From contig JACVCM010000003.1 of assembly GCA_016742125.1 (NCBI GenBank), positions 7,761-71,760 of the forward strand: DNA of 64,000 bases, written 5' to 3'. Shown piece by piece: positions 25,761-34,073 of this stretch. The notes beneath the pieces are model-generated. The model ran no database searches, was not told the origin of the DNA, and worked only from the letters and a program-made list of their open reading frames with translations. This stretch comes from Sphingomonadaceae bacterium (GTDB lineage Bacteria > Pseudomonadota > Alphaproteobacteria > Sphingomonadales > Sphingomonadaceae). Within the stretch, counting starts at the first letter, position 1. Each line of letters begins with the position of its first letter. Position numbers and translations under genes: made by a program.

Positions 25761-25804
25761 GTGATCATAAGTTGGACATTTTTGGATGTCCAATTTGTTT
25801 GACA
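25761..25804. promoter_or_regulatory. PpsR site pair upstream of bchG
   Basis: A perfect TGT-N12-ACA (25,787-25,804) is preceded, after 8 bases, by the degenerate GTG-N12-ACA (25,761-25,778). The 8-base spacing equals that of the bchC and crtF/crtD pairs. The region also contains the 8-bp inverted repeat TTGGACAT/ATGTCCAA (25,772-25,793). Confidence 0.75.
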
Positions 25805-25827
25805 CTCATTCCGCCCTGACCTACTCT
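25799..25827 (+). promoter_or_regulatory. Putative bchG promoter
   Basis: TTGACA (25,799-25,804), a 17-base spacer and TACTCT (25,822-25,827). The -35 box overlaps the perfect PpsR site. The -10 match is weak (3/6). The predicted transcription start falls at or next to the bchG ATG at 25,834. Confidence 0.4.
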
Positions 25828-25833
25828 GCCACC

Positions 25834-26736
25834 ATGTCAGAGTCGGCAATTTTCCCCGATTTTGCGCGAGCACCCGCGCTTGGGGACGTCGTTGAGCTGA
25901 CCAAGCCCGTGACCTGGTTTCCGCCGATGTGGGCATTCATGTGCGGGGTTGTGTCGTCCGGTGCCTCAATCGCCGACAACTGGATTTTCCTGCTCGCAGG
26001 AATTGCGCTAACCGGGCCTCTCGTGTGCGGGACCAGCCAGGTCATCAACGACTGGTGCGACCGGGAGGTTGACGCGATCAATGAACCGGGACGCCCCATT
26101 CCGTCCGGGCGGGTTCCGGACAGATGGCCAGTCTGGATCGCACTCGGTGGCTGCGCAATTTCGCTCGCTCTTGGGGTCATGCTGGGGCCCTGGGTATTGC
26201 TTGCAACATGCGCCGCACTCTTTTTTGGCTGGGCTTACAGCTCGGCACCTTTCCGCTTCAAACGCAGCGGATGGCTGGGACCACTGGTTTGTGCACTGAG
26301 CTATGAAAGCCTGTCCTGGTTCACCGGTGCCAGCGTGATGCTGGGCGGTCTGCCATCCGGGACCTTGCTTGCCATCTTGTTACTGTACGGCGTGGGAGCA
26401 CATGGCATCATGACGCTCAACGATTTCAAGGCGGTCACGGGCGACCGGGCCACCGGGCTTCGTTCGCTACCGGTTGTCATGGGCGTCCGTCCGGCCGCGC
26501 TGTTTGCCTGCGCCGTCATGACGCTCGCCCAAATGGCAGTGATTGCAATTCTCATTTTGCAGGAGCTGAACCTATCAGCAGCCATAGTCGGCGCGTTCCT
26601 GACGATCCAGATCGGCCTGATGGCACGGCTGGTCGGCGATCCAGCGAAACTGGCACCCTGGTACAACGCAACGGGCATTTCTCTCTATGTTTTCGGGATG
26701 CTGGCGGCGGCACTAGGCTTGGGAGGATATTTATGA
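25834..26736 (+). CDS. bchG: Bacteriochlorophyll synthase
   Basis: 300-residue UbiA-family prenyltransferase that esterifies bacteriochlorophyllide with geranylgeranyl or phytyl diphosphate. About eight membrane helices are visible. The diphosphate-binding motif is NDWCDREVDAINEPGRPIPSG near residues 69-89. The ATG at 25,834 gives the family-like start. The upstream ATG at 25,786 lies inside the PpsR site. There is no ribosome binding site, consistent with leaderless translation if the predicted promoter is right. Confidence 0.93.
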   Translation: MSESAIFPDFARAPALGDVVELTKPVTWFPPMWAFMCGVVSSGASIADNWIFLLAGIALTGPLVCGTSQVINDWCDREVDAINEPGRPIPSGRVPDRWPVWIALGGCAISLALGVMLGPWVLLATCAALFFGWAYSSAPFRFKRSGWLGPLVCALSYESLSWFTGASVMLGGLPSGTLLAILLLYGVGAHGIMTLNDFKAVTGDRATGLRSLPVVMGVRPAALFACAVMTLAQMAVIAILILQELNLSAAIVGAFLTIQIGLMARLVGDPAKLAPWYNATGISLYVFGMLAAALGLGGYL

Positions 26737-28058
26737 GCGAGCGGTTGTCGGCCAGGGCCGGTATTGGCTGGTTCGGCATTTTCCGTCTTGGAACCGTGCA
26801 GGCGGCGATCGGTGCGATGGTCATGCTTGCAACATCGCTGCTCAACCGGGTGATGGTCGTTGAATATGCAATCGCGGCTGCCATCCCCGCCGCGCTTGTC
26901 GCGTGGCATTACGGTGTTCAGCTCAGCCGGCCGTTATGGGGGCATAGCTCCGACCGATCGGCGATGCGGAGTCCTTGGATAATCGGCGGTATGGGACTGC
27001 TTGCCTTGGGAACGCTGGTGACGGTCGATGCGACGATCATGATGGCAGGTGGCGGTGTGTTGCCCGTGATAATCGCCGTCGTCGGTTTCACCCTGATCGG
27101 TCTCGGCGTCGGCATGTCTGGCACCGCGCTGCTCGCGCTACTGGCATCGCGCGTGATGGTCGAGCGCAAGCCCGCCGCAGCAGCAATTAGCTGGACGATG
27201 ATGGTGGCCGGGATTGTCGTCTCCGCCGGCATATCGGGCGCTTGGCTCGACCCGTTTGGCGAGGCGCGACTGGCAATTGTCACTTCGGCGGTCGCTTTGG
27301 TCGCGTTTTGCATCGCGATGCTGGCTTTGCACGGGCTGGAACGCAACGGCCTGCCCGTGGCCGCAAGTTCGCATGGCAAGACAGCCGATTTTCCGGAAGT
27401 TCTGAAGGAAATCTGGCGCGACGGAAAGGCCCGGCGTTTTACCTATTTCGTCTTCATCTCGATGCTGGCTTACAGCATGCAGGATCTGATCCTCGAACCC
27501 TTTGCGGGGTTGCTGTTCAAGATGACGCCGGGTGAGTCGACCCAGTTATCAGGCATTCAGCACAGCGGCATTTTGGTCGGCATGCTGGCAACCGGCGTCG
27601 GCGGCAGCCTTTACACCAGAAAGTTCGGACAAAATCTGAAACTGTGGATAGTCCTTGGATGCTTCGGATCTGCCATCATGCTGGCAGGGCTGTCGGCCGC
27701 CGCCGTGACGGGTACAGAATGGCCGCTAAAGGCCAATGTGTTCGGACTAGGCCTCGCAAATGGCATCTTTGCTGTCGCCGCAGTCAGTGCGATGCTCAGT
27801 CTTGCGAGCGATGGAAAAGCATCGGGCGAAGGCGCGCGCATGGGCGTATGGGGAGCGGCACAGGCCGTGGCATTCGGTGCAGGCGGGCTGATCGGCGCGG
27901 TGATCGTCGATCAGTTGCGTGGTCGAATGGGCAGCGACGGCGCGGCATTTCAGGCAGTATTTGCCATAGAAGCGATGATGTTTGTAATCGCCGCTGTGGT
28001 AGCCACCGGCACCAGCCTGACCCGGTCTTCGCAAAGCGGAAAGGCAGTACGGATATGA
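26733..28058 (+). CDS. PucC-family (BCD) transporter-like protein between bchG and bchP
   Basis: 441-residue, about 12-helix MFS-like protein of the PucC/LhaA family. It corresponds to the gene often called bch2 or orf428 in this slot. It starts with FGIFRLGTVQAAIGAMVMLATSLLNRVMVVEY, parallel to LhaA. It overlaps bchG and bchP by ATGA. A role in moving or inserting bacteriochlorophyll is likely from the family and context, but the substrate is unproven. Confidence 0.9.
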   Translation: MSERLSARAGIGWFGIFRLGTVQAAIGAMVMLATSLLNRVMVVEYAIAAAIPAALVAWHYGVQLSRPLWGHSSDRSAMRSPWIIGGMGLLALGTLVTVDATIMMAGGGVLPVIIAVVGFTLIGLGVGMSGTALLALLASRVMVERKPAAAAISWTMMVAGIVVSAGISGAWLDPFGEARLAIVTSAVALVAFCIAMLALHGLERNGLPVAASSHGKTADFPEVLKEIWRDGKARRFTYFVFISMLAYSMQDLILEPFAGLLFKMTPGESTQLSGIQHSGILVGMLATGVGGSLYTRKFGQNLKLWIVLGCFGSAIMLAGLSAAAVTGTEWPLKANVFGLGLANGIFAVAAVSAMLSLASDGKASGEGARMGVWGAAQAVAFGAGGLIGAVIVDQLRGRMGSDGAAFQAVFAIEAMMFVIAAVVATGTSLTRSSQSGKAVRI

Positions 28059-29248
28059 GCAACCAACCTGAATTCGATGTGATTGTTGTCGGCGGCGGCC
28101 CTTCGGGCGCAACTGCGGCGCATGACCTGGCCACCGCCGGATACAAGGTCATGCTGCTCGACAAGGCAGGGCGGATAAAGCCCTGTGGCGGCGCGGTGCC
28201 GCCAAGATTGCTCAAGGATTTCGATATCCCGCAATCCTTGCTGGTCGCGCATGCCAGATCGGCACGGATCATAGCGCCGTCGAACAAGAAAGTCGTGATG
28301 CCTGTGGGCGACGGCTTTGTCGGTATGGTCGATCGAGATATGTTCGACGAATGGCTGCGCAATCGGGCGGCCGAAAGCGGCGCAACGCGGGTAACAGGCA
28401 AGTGCGAGGCAGTCGACGATAGCGACGAGATAGTGACCCTGTCCTACCGCGCCGACCGTCACGCCGAGCTGCAAACTGTGACCGCCCGCGCGGTTATCGG
28501 TGCGGATGGCGCTCGGTCCAAGGTCGCGGCGCAGTGCCTAAAGAATGCCAGCCGGGTGCCGTGCGTTTTTGCCTATCACGAAGTGGTGGAAGTCCCTGAC
28601 GCGATCGACGCGGATTATGAGCCGAGCCGTTGCGATGTTTATTATCAAGGCCATTTGTCTCCGGATTTCTACGCCTGGATTTTCCCGCATGGCAAGCAGG
28701 CGAGTATCGGCCTCGGTAGCGCGGACAAGGGCTTTCCCTTGCGCGAAACGACGCAGGCGATGCGCGAGCAGACCGGGCTTTCCGGGTGGAAAACCATCCG
28801 TAAGGAAGGCGCGCCAATCCCGCTGAAACCGCTGAAGCGTTGGGACAATGGCCGCAATGTCCTGGTCGCGGGCGATGCCGCAGGGGTAGTCGCACCGTCA
28901 TCGGGTGAGGGCATTTATTATGCGATGACGGCAGGGCGGATGAGCGCACGGGCCGTGATCGAATTCCTTGTCACCCGCGATGCGAAGGCGCTGCGGCTGG
29001 CGCGCAAATCCTTCATGAAAGAGCATGGCCGAGTGTTCTGGATATTGGGAATGATGCAGTTTTTCTGGTATCGCAACGACTGGACCCGAGAGCGTTTCGT
29101 CAAGATGTGCGAAGACCCGGACGTGCAACGCTTGACTTGGGAAGCCTATATGAACAAACAATTGGTCAGGCGCGATCCGATGGCGCATGTCCGCATCTTC
29201 TTCAAGGATCTGGGGCATCTGTTCGGGCTGAGGGCAGTCGAAAGATAA
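28055..29248 (+). CDS. bchP: Geranylgeranyl (bacteriochlorophyll) reductase
   Basis: 397-residue FAD-dependent reductase that reduces the geranylgeranyl tail to phytyl. The FAD motif VVGGGPSGATAA lies near residues 11-22 and GDAAGVVAPSSGEGIYYAM near 272-290. The ATG at 28,055 overlaps the upstream stop. A longer frame starting at 27,644 is only a read-through inside bch2. It is followed 8 bases later by tspO. Confidence 0.95.
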   Translation: MSNQPEFDVIVVGGGPSGATAAHDLATAGYKVMLLDKAGRIKPCGGAVPPRLLKDFDIPQSLLVAHARSARIIAPSNKKVVMPVGDGFVGMVDRDMFDEWLRNRAAESGATRVTGKCEAVDDSDEIVTLSYRADRHAELQTVTARAVIGADGARSKVAAQCLKNASRVPCVFAYHEVVEVPDAIDADYEPSRCDVYYQGHLSPDFYAWIFPHGKQASIGLGSADKGFPLRETTQAMREQTGLSGWKTIRKEGAPIPLKPLKRWDNGRNVLVAGDAAGVVAPSSGEGIYYAMTAGRMSARAVIEFLVTRDAKALRLARKSFMKEHGRVFWILGMMQFFWYRNDWTRERFVKMCEDPDVQRLTWEAYMNKQLVRRDPMAHVRIFFKDLGHLFGLRAVER

Positions 29249-29256
29249 TTTTGCGC

Positions 29257-29739
29257 ATGACCAGAGCCGGATTTTTCCCGATCGTCATTGCAGGTAGTTT
29301 GGCGCTCGTGACCGCCGTCGTGGGCGGCTCGATCACCGTTCTGGATGAGTGGTATTATTCGCTTCAGCAACCCGCCTGGGCGCCGCCCGATTATATGTTC
29401 GGTGTCATCTGGACCGCGATTTTTGCGATGATTGCGGTGGCAGGTGTACTTGCCTGGGAAAAGGCACCGACCCGGCGCGATGTTGAGGTTACGCTGGGAT
29501 TATTCGCGCTGAACGGCTTTCTGAATCTGGGCTGGAGCTTCCTTTTTTTCCGCCTGCAACGGCCTGATATTGCCTTTTACGAGCTTATCGCTTTGTGGCT
29601 CTCGATCCTGGTTTTGATCCTGTTTTGCGGGCGGTTCTCGAAATGGTCGTCTGTTTTACTCGTGCCCTATCTGGTTTGGGTAACGATAGCGGGCGCGCTC
29701 AATTATCAAGTGCTGCAGCTCAACGGCCCCTTCGGTTGA
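29257..29739 (+). CDS. tspO: TspO/MBR family tryptophan-rich sensory protein
   Basis: 160-residue, five-helix membrane protein. Family motifs include YYSLQQPAWAPPDYMFGVIWT near residues 31-51 and LNLGWSFLFF near 90-99. In Rhodobacter, TspO (CrtK) binds porphyrins and tunes photosynthesis gene expression with oxygen. The ATG has no clear ribosome binding site and sits 8 bases past bchP, so coupling is likely. Confidence 0.9.
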   Translation: MTRAGFFPIVIAGSLALVTAVVGGSITVLDEWYYSLQQPAWAPPDYMFGVIWTAIFAMIAVAGVLAWEKAPTRRDVEVTLGLFALNGFLNLGWSFLFFRLQRPDIAFYELIALWLSILVLILFCGRFSKWSSVLLVPYLVWVTIAGALNYQVLQLNGPFG

Positions 29740-29984
29740 TGGACGAATTTTTCGCCAGCGGTCGCGCGGTCGATGTCGTGCTGGCGGTGTTGGTGGTCGA
29801 GGCGATGTGGCTGAGGTTTCGCGGCAATGCGTGGATCGATATTATTCCTGCTTTGCTGCCTGCCGTTTTGATGATGATCGCTCTGCGCGCCGCCCTTACC
29901 GAAATGCCATGGCCATTTGTTTCGATCCCGCTGGTGCTAGCCTTTCCGGTACATCTTTATGACCTTAAGCGGCGAAGGAGTTAA
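29739..29984 (+). CDS. Small membrane protein following tspO, unknown function
   Basis: 81-residue protein starting MDEFFASGRAVDVVLAVLVV. It has about three hydrophobic segments (about 11-25, 35-52, 60-73) and a basic C-terminus (DLKRRRS). Its ATG overlaps the tspO stop by one base (TGATG), so the two are translationally coupled. No family is recognised. It may partner TspO or stabilise pigment enzymes; this rests only on position. Confidence 0.7.
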   Translation: MDEFFASGRAVDVVLAVLVVEAMWLRFRGNAWIDIIPALLPAVLMMIALRAALTEMPWPFVSIPLVLAFPVHLYDLKRRRS

Positions 29985-30062
29985 AAGAGCCGGAGAGACA
30001 GAGAGAGGCTTTGCCGGCTTGAAGCGTGGAGGCTCCGTCCGCCTGCACAAGCAGCAACAAAA

Positions 30063-30085
30063 AACCCGGCCAAAACGGCCGGGTT
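30063..30085 (-). terminator. Rho-independent terminator of the puf operon
   Basis: Nine-base-pair stem AACCCGGCC/GGCCGGGTT with a 5-base loop, followed on the minus strand by TTTTTTG. It lies 25 bases past the pufM stop. Confidence 0.9.
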
Positions 30086-30110
30086 CCTTGATAACCGGTA
30101 TCATGCGCCT

Positions 30111-31037
30111 CTAATATTCAGGTGCATATCCATGTTCGATGGCCCAGAGATACCAGTTGTCGACAACCGTGCCGGTGAGCAATATGCCGATGCCACCGGT
30201 CAATGTGCAAAGCACCGCGAACCACCATGCCCAGCGGTGGATCGATTCCATTGTGGCATTAAAGCCCATCGTCCATCTCCAGAACAAAGCTGCGCGTTCG
30301 GAGGCGGTGCCGCGATCGGTAATCTGTTCCAGCTCGCGCTCCCCGCCATAACGACCAACCGCCAATATGGTCGCCCCGTGCATGGCGAACAGCAGGGCCG
30401 ATCCGTAGAGGAAGGCAATCGAGAGCGCGTGGAACGGGTTGTAGAACAGATTCCCATATTGCAGGGAAAAGTTGTTCGTCCATTCAAGATGCGGAAAAAT
30501 GCCGAAAGGTACCGCCTCGGCCCAGCTGTCCATGAAGAACGGGCGGATGAAGCCGAGCACCAGATAGAGCCAGATGGCCGAGGCAAATGCCCAGGACACA
30601 TGCGTCCCCATGCCCAGCGCCCGTGCCCGCCTGAAACCCCTGATCCACCAGAGCAGAATCGACGTGGTCAGGCAGAAACCGGCCAATATCCACCAGCCGC
30701 CTTGTGCCAATGGCACAAAAGGTGTCCAGCCATGTTCAGGGCCGGGAGGATAAAGGCCGAGCCAGAAAAACTGACGGACAAATTCAAGCGGATCCCAGTT
30801 GACCGAGGCAAGCATATTTAGCCCGATAATCTCTATCGCGGCAAAGCCGAACATCAGCGATGCGATGCCGAGCCAGCCGAGATAGATCGGACCGATCTGG
30901 GCCTGACCGAATTTGCCCATCCAGTAGCTCCAACCGGTCAGGGTGGAGCGCGGGTCGTTGCTGCCTTTCATCGGCATCCCCATTTCGGGGGAATGCACAA
31001 GCTGCACCTGGGTGAAAATGTTTTGATAGCGTGCCAT
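30111..31037 (-). CDS. pufM: Photosynthetic reaction centre subunit M
   Basis: 308-residue reaction-centre core subunit with five membrane helices. Typical segments are [20 protein letters not shown] near residues 37-56, [27 protein letters not shown] near 195-222 and [25 protein letters not shown] near 247-271. These hold the His residues for the special pair and non-haem iron. No pufC gene follows; a terminator does. The start follows a GAGGGGA site, 14 bases after pufL. Confidence 0.97.
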   Translation of the reverse strand: MARYQNIFTQVQLVHSPEMGMPMKGSNDPRSTLTGWSYWMGKFGQAQIGPIYLGWLGIASLMFGFAAIEIIGLNMLASVNWDPLEFVRQFFWLGLYPPGPEHGWTPFVPLAQGGWWILAGFCLTTSILLWWIRGFRRARALGMGTHVSWAFASAIWLYLVLGFIRPFFMDSWAEAVPFGIFPHLEWTNNFSLQYGNLFYNPFHALSIAFLYGSALLFAMHGATILAVGRYGGERELEQITDRGTASERAALFWRWTMGFNATMESIHRWAWWFAVLCTLTGGIGILLTGTVVDNWYLWAIEHGYAPEY

Positions 31038-31051
31038 TTGTTATCCCCTCA

Positions 31052-31876
31052 TCACGACCAGATCGGTATGTTGCGCCACCATTCCCACCATTCAGGCCAG
31101 CCGCCCGCATAAAGCGGTCCGGCGATGATGATGCAAACTGCGCTCCAGAAACCTGCATTAAGCGCAAGGAACAACCCGAGCCGGTGAATACCGATCGTGC
31201 CGACCGAATAGCCGATGAAATCGCGGAAGAATGTGTCTTCATATTCGGGTGTCTTGACCGTCTCACCCTTTTTCGGGTTGACCGCCGACAGGATCAGAGC
31301 GCCGTGCAATGCCAGTGCAAAGCAGGTGGTAAAGAAGAACGACACCGCAATCATGTGCGCCGGGTTGTAGTGGAAGTTCACATACTGATATCCCGTGTTA
31401 GAAACCCAGTCTAAATGACTGAATATCCCGTAAGGGAAACCATAGCCCCATGCGCCCATCAGGAACGGGCGGAAGATAACGAGCGTTACATAGGCCAGAA
31501 TTGCGAAGCCGAAGGCAATGGGCACATGATAGCCCATCCCCAGCTTTCGACAGATTTCCACCTCTCTAAGCGCCCAGGATATGAAGGAAGCGGTCGCGCA
31601 CATCGTGATGATCTGCCAGAACCCGCCCTCCTTCAACGGTGCAAGTCCGAGACCATATTTGATATCGGGTGGATTGATCGAGATCAGCCATGGATTCCAC
31701 GTTGGCCCGAGTGAGGCGGCGTAGAAAATCAACGCGGTTCCCAATATCGCCGTTATCGCCGATATGACGCCGAAGAAACCGACGTAAAACGGTCCGATCC
31801 AGAAATCGAATAGGTCTCCGCCGATCAGCGTCCCTCCCCGGACACGATATTTTCTTTCAAAGCTTAACAGCGACAT
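31052..31876 (-). CDS. pufL: Photosynthetic reaction centre subunit L
   Basis: 274-residue core subunit with five membrane helices. It opens with [23 protein letters not shown], and the special-pair region is [26 protein letters not shown] near residues 166-191. AGGGGA precedes the ATG. The 162-base gap to pufA holds two hairpins that may set the LH1 to reaction-centre ratio. Confidence 0.97.
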   Translation of the reverse strand: MSLLSFERKYRVRGGTLIGGDLFDFWIGPFYVGFFGVISAITAILGTALIFYAASLGPTWNPWLISINPPDIKYGLGLAPLKEGGFWQIITMCATASFISWALREVEICRKLGMGYHVPIAFGFAILAYVTLVIFRPFLMGAWGYGFPYGIFSHLDWVSNTGYQYVNFHYNPAHMIAVSFFFTTCFALALHGALILSAVNPKKGETVKTPEYEDTFFRDFIGYSVGTIGIHRLGLFLALNAGFWSAVCIIIAGPLYAGGWPEWWEWWRNIPIWS

Positions 31877-31908
31877 AGCACGTCCCCTACTGCCACGGGC
31901 AGATTCTT

Positions 31909-31962
31909 GGTCTTACTGCCGCAAGGGCAGACCTCCGGAGCCTGTCCGCCATGACGGCGGGC
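31909..31962 (-). promoter_or_regulatory. pufA-pufL intercistronic hairpins
   Basis: Two stem-loops lie in the 162-base gap: CTGCC/GGCAG (31,916-31,930, extended by GGT/ACC) and GTCCGCC/GGCGGGC (31,944-31,962). In Rhodobacter, hairpins here protect upstream pufBA mRNA from decay and raise LH1 over reaction-centre protein. The same role is inferred. Confidence 0.55.
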
Positions 31963-32038
31963 AACCCTTTTTATGTCTTGTCCCCCTGGAGAGGTCCGTG
32001 GACGAGCGCCACGAACCTCATTTGGGGCTTGGTTCAGG

Positions 32039-32260
32039 TCAGCTTGCCGGCGTAGCTGCCGCGTCGGCGGCCGGAGCCGCAGCCGGAGCTGCAACCGGTG
32101 CCGCTACTGCCGCAGCCGGTGCCACTGCCGGTCCCTCGATCCAGTTGAAGCGATCAGTGCTCAACAGGATGAAATGGATCAGCAAAGCCAGAACGAACAG
32201 GAAAATTGCCAGAGCAACCAGCGTCCTGCGCGGATCGAAGATTAACCAGAGTCTCCACAT
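32039..32260 (-). CDS. pufA: LH1 alpha subunit with Ala/Pro-rich tail
   Basis: 73-residue antenna polypeptide. [16 protein letters not shown] leads into a single membrane helix carrying His29, the bacteriochlorophyll ligand; Trp40 follows in FNWIEG. Residues 43-73 form an Ala/Pro/Val-rich tail not needed for the core fold. It lies 12 bases after pufB. Together with PufB it forms the LH1 ring around the reaction centre. Confidence 0.96.
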   Translation of the reverse strand: MWRLWLIFDPRRTLVALAIFLFVLALLIHFILLSTDRFNWIEGPAVAPAAAVAAPVAAPAAAPAADAAATPAS

Positions 32261-32272
32261 GATACCGCCTCC

Positions 32273-32500
32273 TTATCCTAGAAATGTCATGATGGTTGCG
32301 CTTGCGAGGCTCACGGTGTCTTCCAGCATGGCATAGCCATTCACGCTTGGAAGCCATGGCCGCCAGCTCCACACCAGGATATGCGCCACAATGGCGATAA
32401 TGGTGAAAATGATGAAGCTGCTCACAAACATCTTGTGAAATTCTTTGGCTTCTTCCGGGGTCAGATACGCCCCCGGGCCAAAGCGTTCGTTATCGCTCAT
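32273..32500 (-). CDS. pufB: LH1 beta subunit, with C-terminal extension
   Basis: 75-residue antenna polypeptide. The conserved [12 protein letters not shown] (His22) precedes a membrane helix with the bacteriochlorophyll ligand His40 in [13 protein letters not shown]. About 23 residues follow Pro51 ([11 protein letters not shown]...). A comparable extension in Rhodospirillum rubrum is cleaved off after the NGYS region, so processing is possible here. The 127-base gap to bchZ has no room for a normal pufQ. Confidence 0.95.
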   Translation of the reverse strand: MSDNERFGPGAYLTPEEAKEFHKMFVSSFIIFTIIAIVAHILVWSWRPWLPSVNGYAMLEDTVSLASATIMTFLG

Positions 32501-32559
32501 ATTCCCTTCTCCATATTAGCCCCAATTGAACTGCGTAATGCACCTCTTCCGGGCGGTTG

Positions 32560-32585
32560 CCTTGCAGCACCCTCTGCTGCCAAGG
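32560..32585 (-). promoter_or_regulatory. Hairpin between bchZ and pufB
   Basis: CCTTG-CAGCA pairs with TGCTGC-CAAGG with one bulged base and a 5-base loop. It lacks a U-tract, so it is more likely an RNA processing or stability element ahead of pufB than a terminator. Confidence 0.4.
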
Positions 32586-32627
32586 TTACTGACATCCGCT
32601 TTGCAACGGACGAATGGGTGGAGCGGC

Positions 32628-34073
32628 TCATGCGCCTGCCCCTTCTAATAACGAGGCCGCCAGACGGTCGGCGGAAACATGGTCCTCGCCTGCACGCCGC
32701 GCACTGCTCTCGGCGGCATCGCGCAAATTCTTGGCGGCGGAAATGCGGACCAGAACGGGTTGCGCCTCGACAATGGCGTCCAGCTTGGTTTTGGCATCGC
32801 GGTCCCAGCGCAAGGTGGCTTCGCGGCGGGCGGGGGTTGCTGCGCCGGCATCCATTTGCGTCGACAGCGGCAATATGTGGAAAAGCGCATCGAAAAGCGC
32901 GTTGCACACCTCCTGCACGAGATAGGTCGCGCCCGAATAGCCCATATAGGGGGTTCCGGTGTGACGGCGGATGGCAGCGCCGGGGAAGCTGGCGGGGATA
33001 AAAATGCCGCGTGCGCCCGTCTCGGCCATATACATGCGCTCATTGTAGCTGCCGAAAATCACCAGCGGCGGGTTGGTTGCAATCATCTCGCGGACAGTAT
33101 GATTGTCTGTTTTTACGCCAGCCGTCCGGCCGACCGCAAAGTTGCATGGCAGCCCCATATCCTCCTCCAGAAAATTGCGGATACCGCGGGCATAGGTTTC
33201 GTTGGCGACAATGCCGAAGCTGGCGGTGCCGAAGAAATCCTGCGTCACCGAGCGCCACAGATCCCAGAGCGGTTTGATCGTGCTGTGCTTTTCCTTTTCG
33301 ATGAACGGCTCTGGATCGAGACCGGCCAGCTCGCCGAGCTGGCGCAGAAATCTGGTGGTGGAATCGAGCCCTATCGGTGCCTGCAAATAGGGACGGTCAA
33401 GCATCTCGCACAAATTGCGTCCGAATTCGCGGTACATGCAGATGTTGACCGACGCGTGCGCGAGCTTGTGGATATCGGCAAGATGGCTGCCCAATGGGAA
33501 TACCATATTGACCTCAGCCCCGATGCCTTCGATCAGGCGCCGGATTTCCGCCAAGTCGGACGGCATGTTGAACATGCCATAGGACGGGCCGATGATGTTG
33601 ACCTTGGGCTTCTCGCCTTCCTTCAAAATCGACGGTGCGTGCACCTTCTTCGGGCCGAACTCGGTCCATAGCCAGGACAATGCACGATCCTCGGACTGCC
33701 ACTGATCCTCGTCAATCGTCCGCGGCAGGAAACGTTTGATATTGGTGCCTTCGGGCGTGACGCCGCCGCCGATCATCTCGGCGATAGAGCCGGTAACCAC
33801 AACAGCAGGCAGGTCCGGATCGAGCGACTTCCAGGCGCGTTTCATGGCGGCTTCGGTGCCGGTCTTGCCGAGCTCTTCTTCGCCCAGTCCGGTTACGACG
33901 ATCGGAAGTTCGTGCGGCGGCAGGCCGTCGGTATAGTGCAAGACCGATGGCACCGGCCGATTCTCGCAACCGACAGGTCCGTCGATAATGACCTGCAGGC
34001 CCTTGACCGCCGTGAACGCATAAACCGCGCCCCAATATCCGCCTGCCCGGTCATGATCGAGGATCAGGGTCAT
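32628..34073 (-). CDS. bchZ: Chlorophyllide reductase subunit Z
   Basis: 481-residue nitrogenase-like subunit of chlorophyllide a oxidoreductase, which reduces ring B to the bacteriochlorin. It opens with [35 protein letters not shown], containing the expected cluster ligand Cys36. It overlaps bchY by ATGA. It forms the catalytic part with BchY, and BchX supplies electrons. Confidence 0.96.
   Translation of the reverse strand: MTLILDHDRAGGYWGAVYAFTAVKGLQVIIDGPVGCENRPVPSVLHYTDGLPPHELPIVVTGLGEEELGKTGTEAAMKRAWKSLDPDLPAVVVTGSIAEMIGGGVTPEGTNIKRFLPRTIDEDQWQSEDRALSWLWTEFGPKKVHAPSILKEGEKPKVNIIGPSYGMFNMPSDLAEIRRLIEGIGAEVNMVFPLGSHLADIHKLAHASVNICMYREFGRNLCEMLDRPYLQAPIGLDSTTRFLRQLGELAGLDPEPFIEKEKHSTIKPLWDLWRSVTQDFFGTASFGIVANETYARGIRNFLEEDMGLPCNFAVGRTAGVKTDNHTVREMIATNPPLVIFGSYNERMYMAETGARGIFIPASFPGAAIRRHTGTPYMGYSGATYLVQEVCNALFDALFHILPLSTQMDAGAATPARREATLRWDRDAKTKLDAIVEAQPVLVRISAAKNLRDAAESSARRAGEDHVSADRLAASLLEGAGA

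Noticed and set aside
24608..25936. 442-codon minus-strand open frame opposite ppsR
   Set aside because: It lies over the certain ppsR gene, runs into the bchG promoter and 5' end, and has no family features.
31864..32094. 76-codon minus-strand frame across the pufA end and the gap before pufL, as a possible extra puf gene
   Set aside because: Its first part is out-of-frame pufA sequence, it is Arg/Cys-rich without a ribosome binding site, and the gap is better explained by hairpins.
32501..32627. Possible pufQ between bchZ and pufB
   Set aside because: Only 127 bases are available and no frame of suitable length or composition is present.
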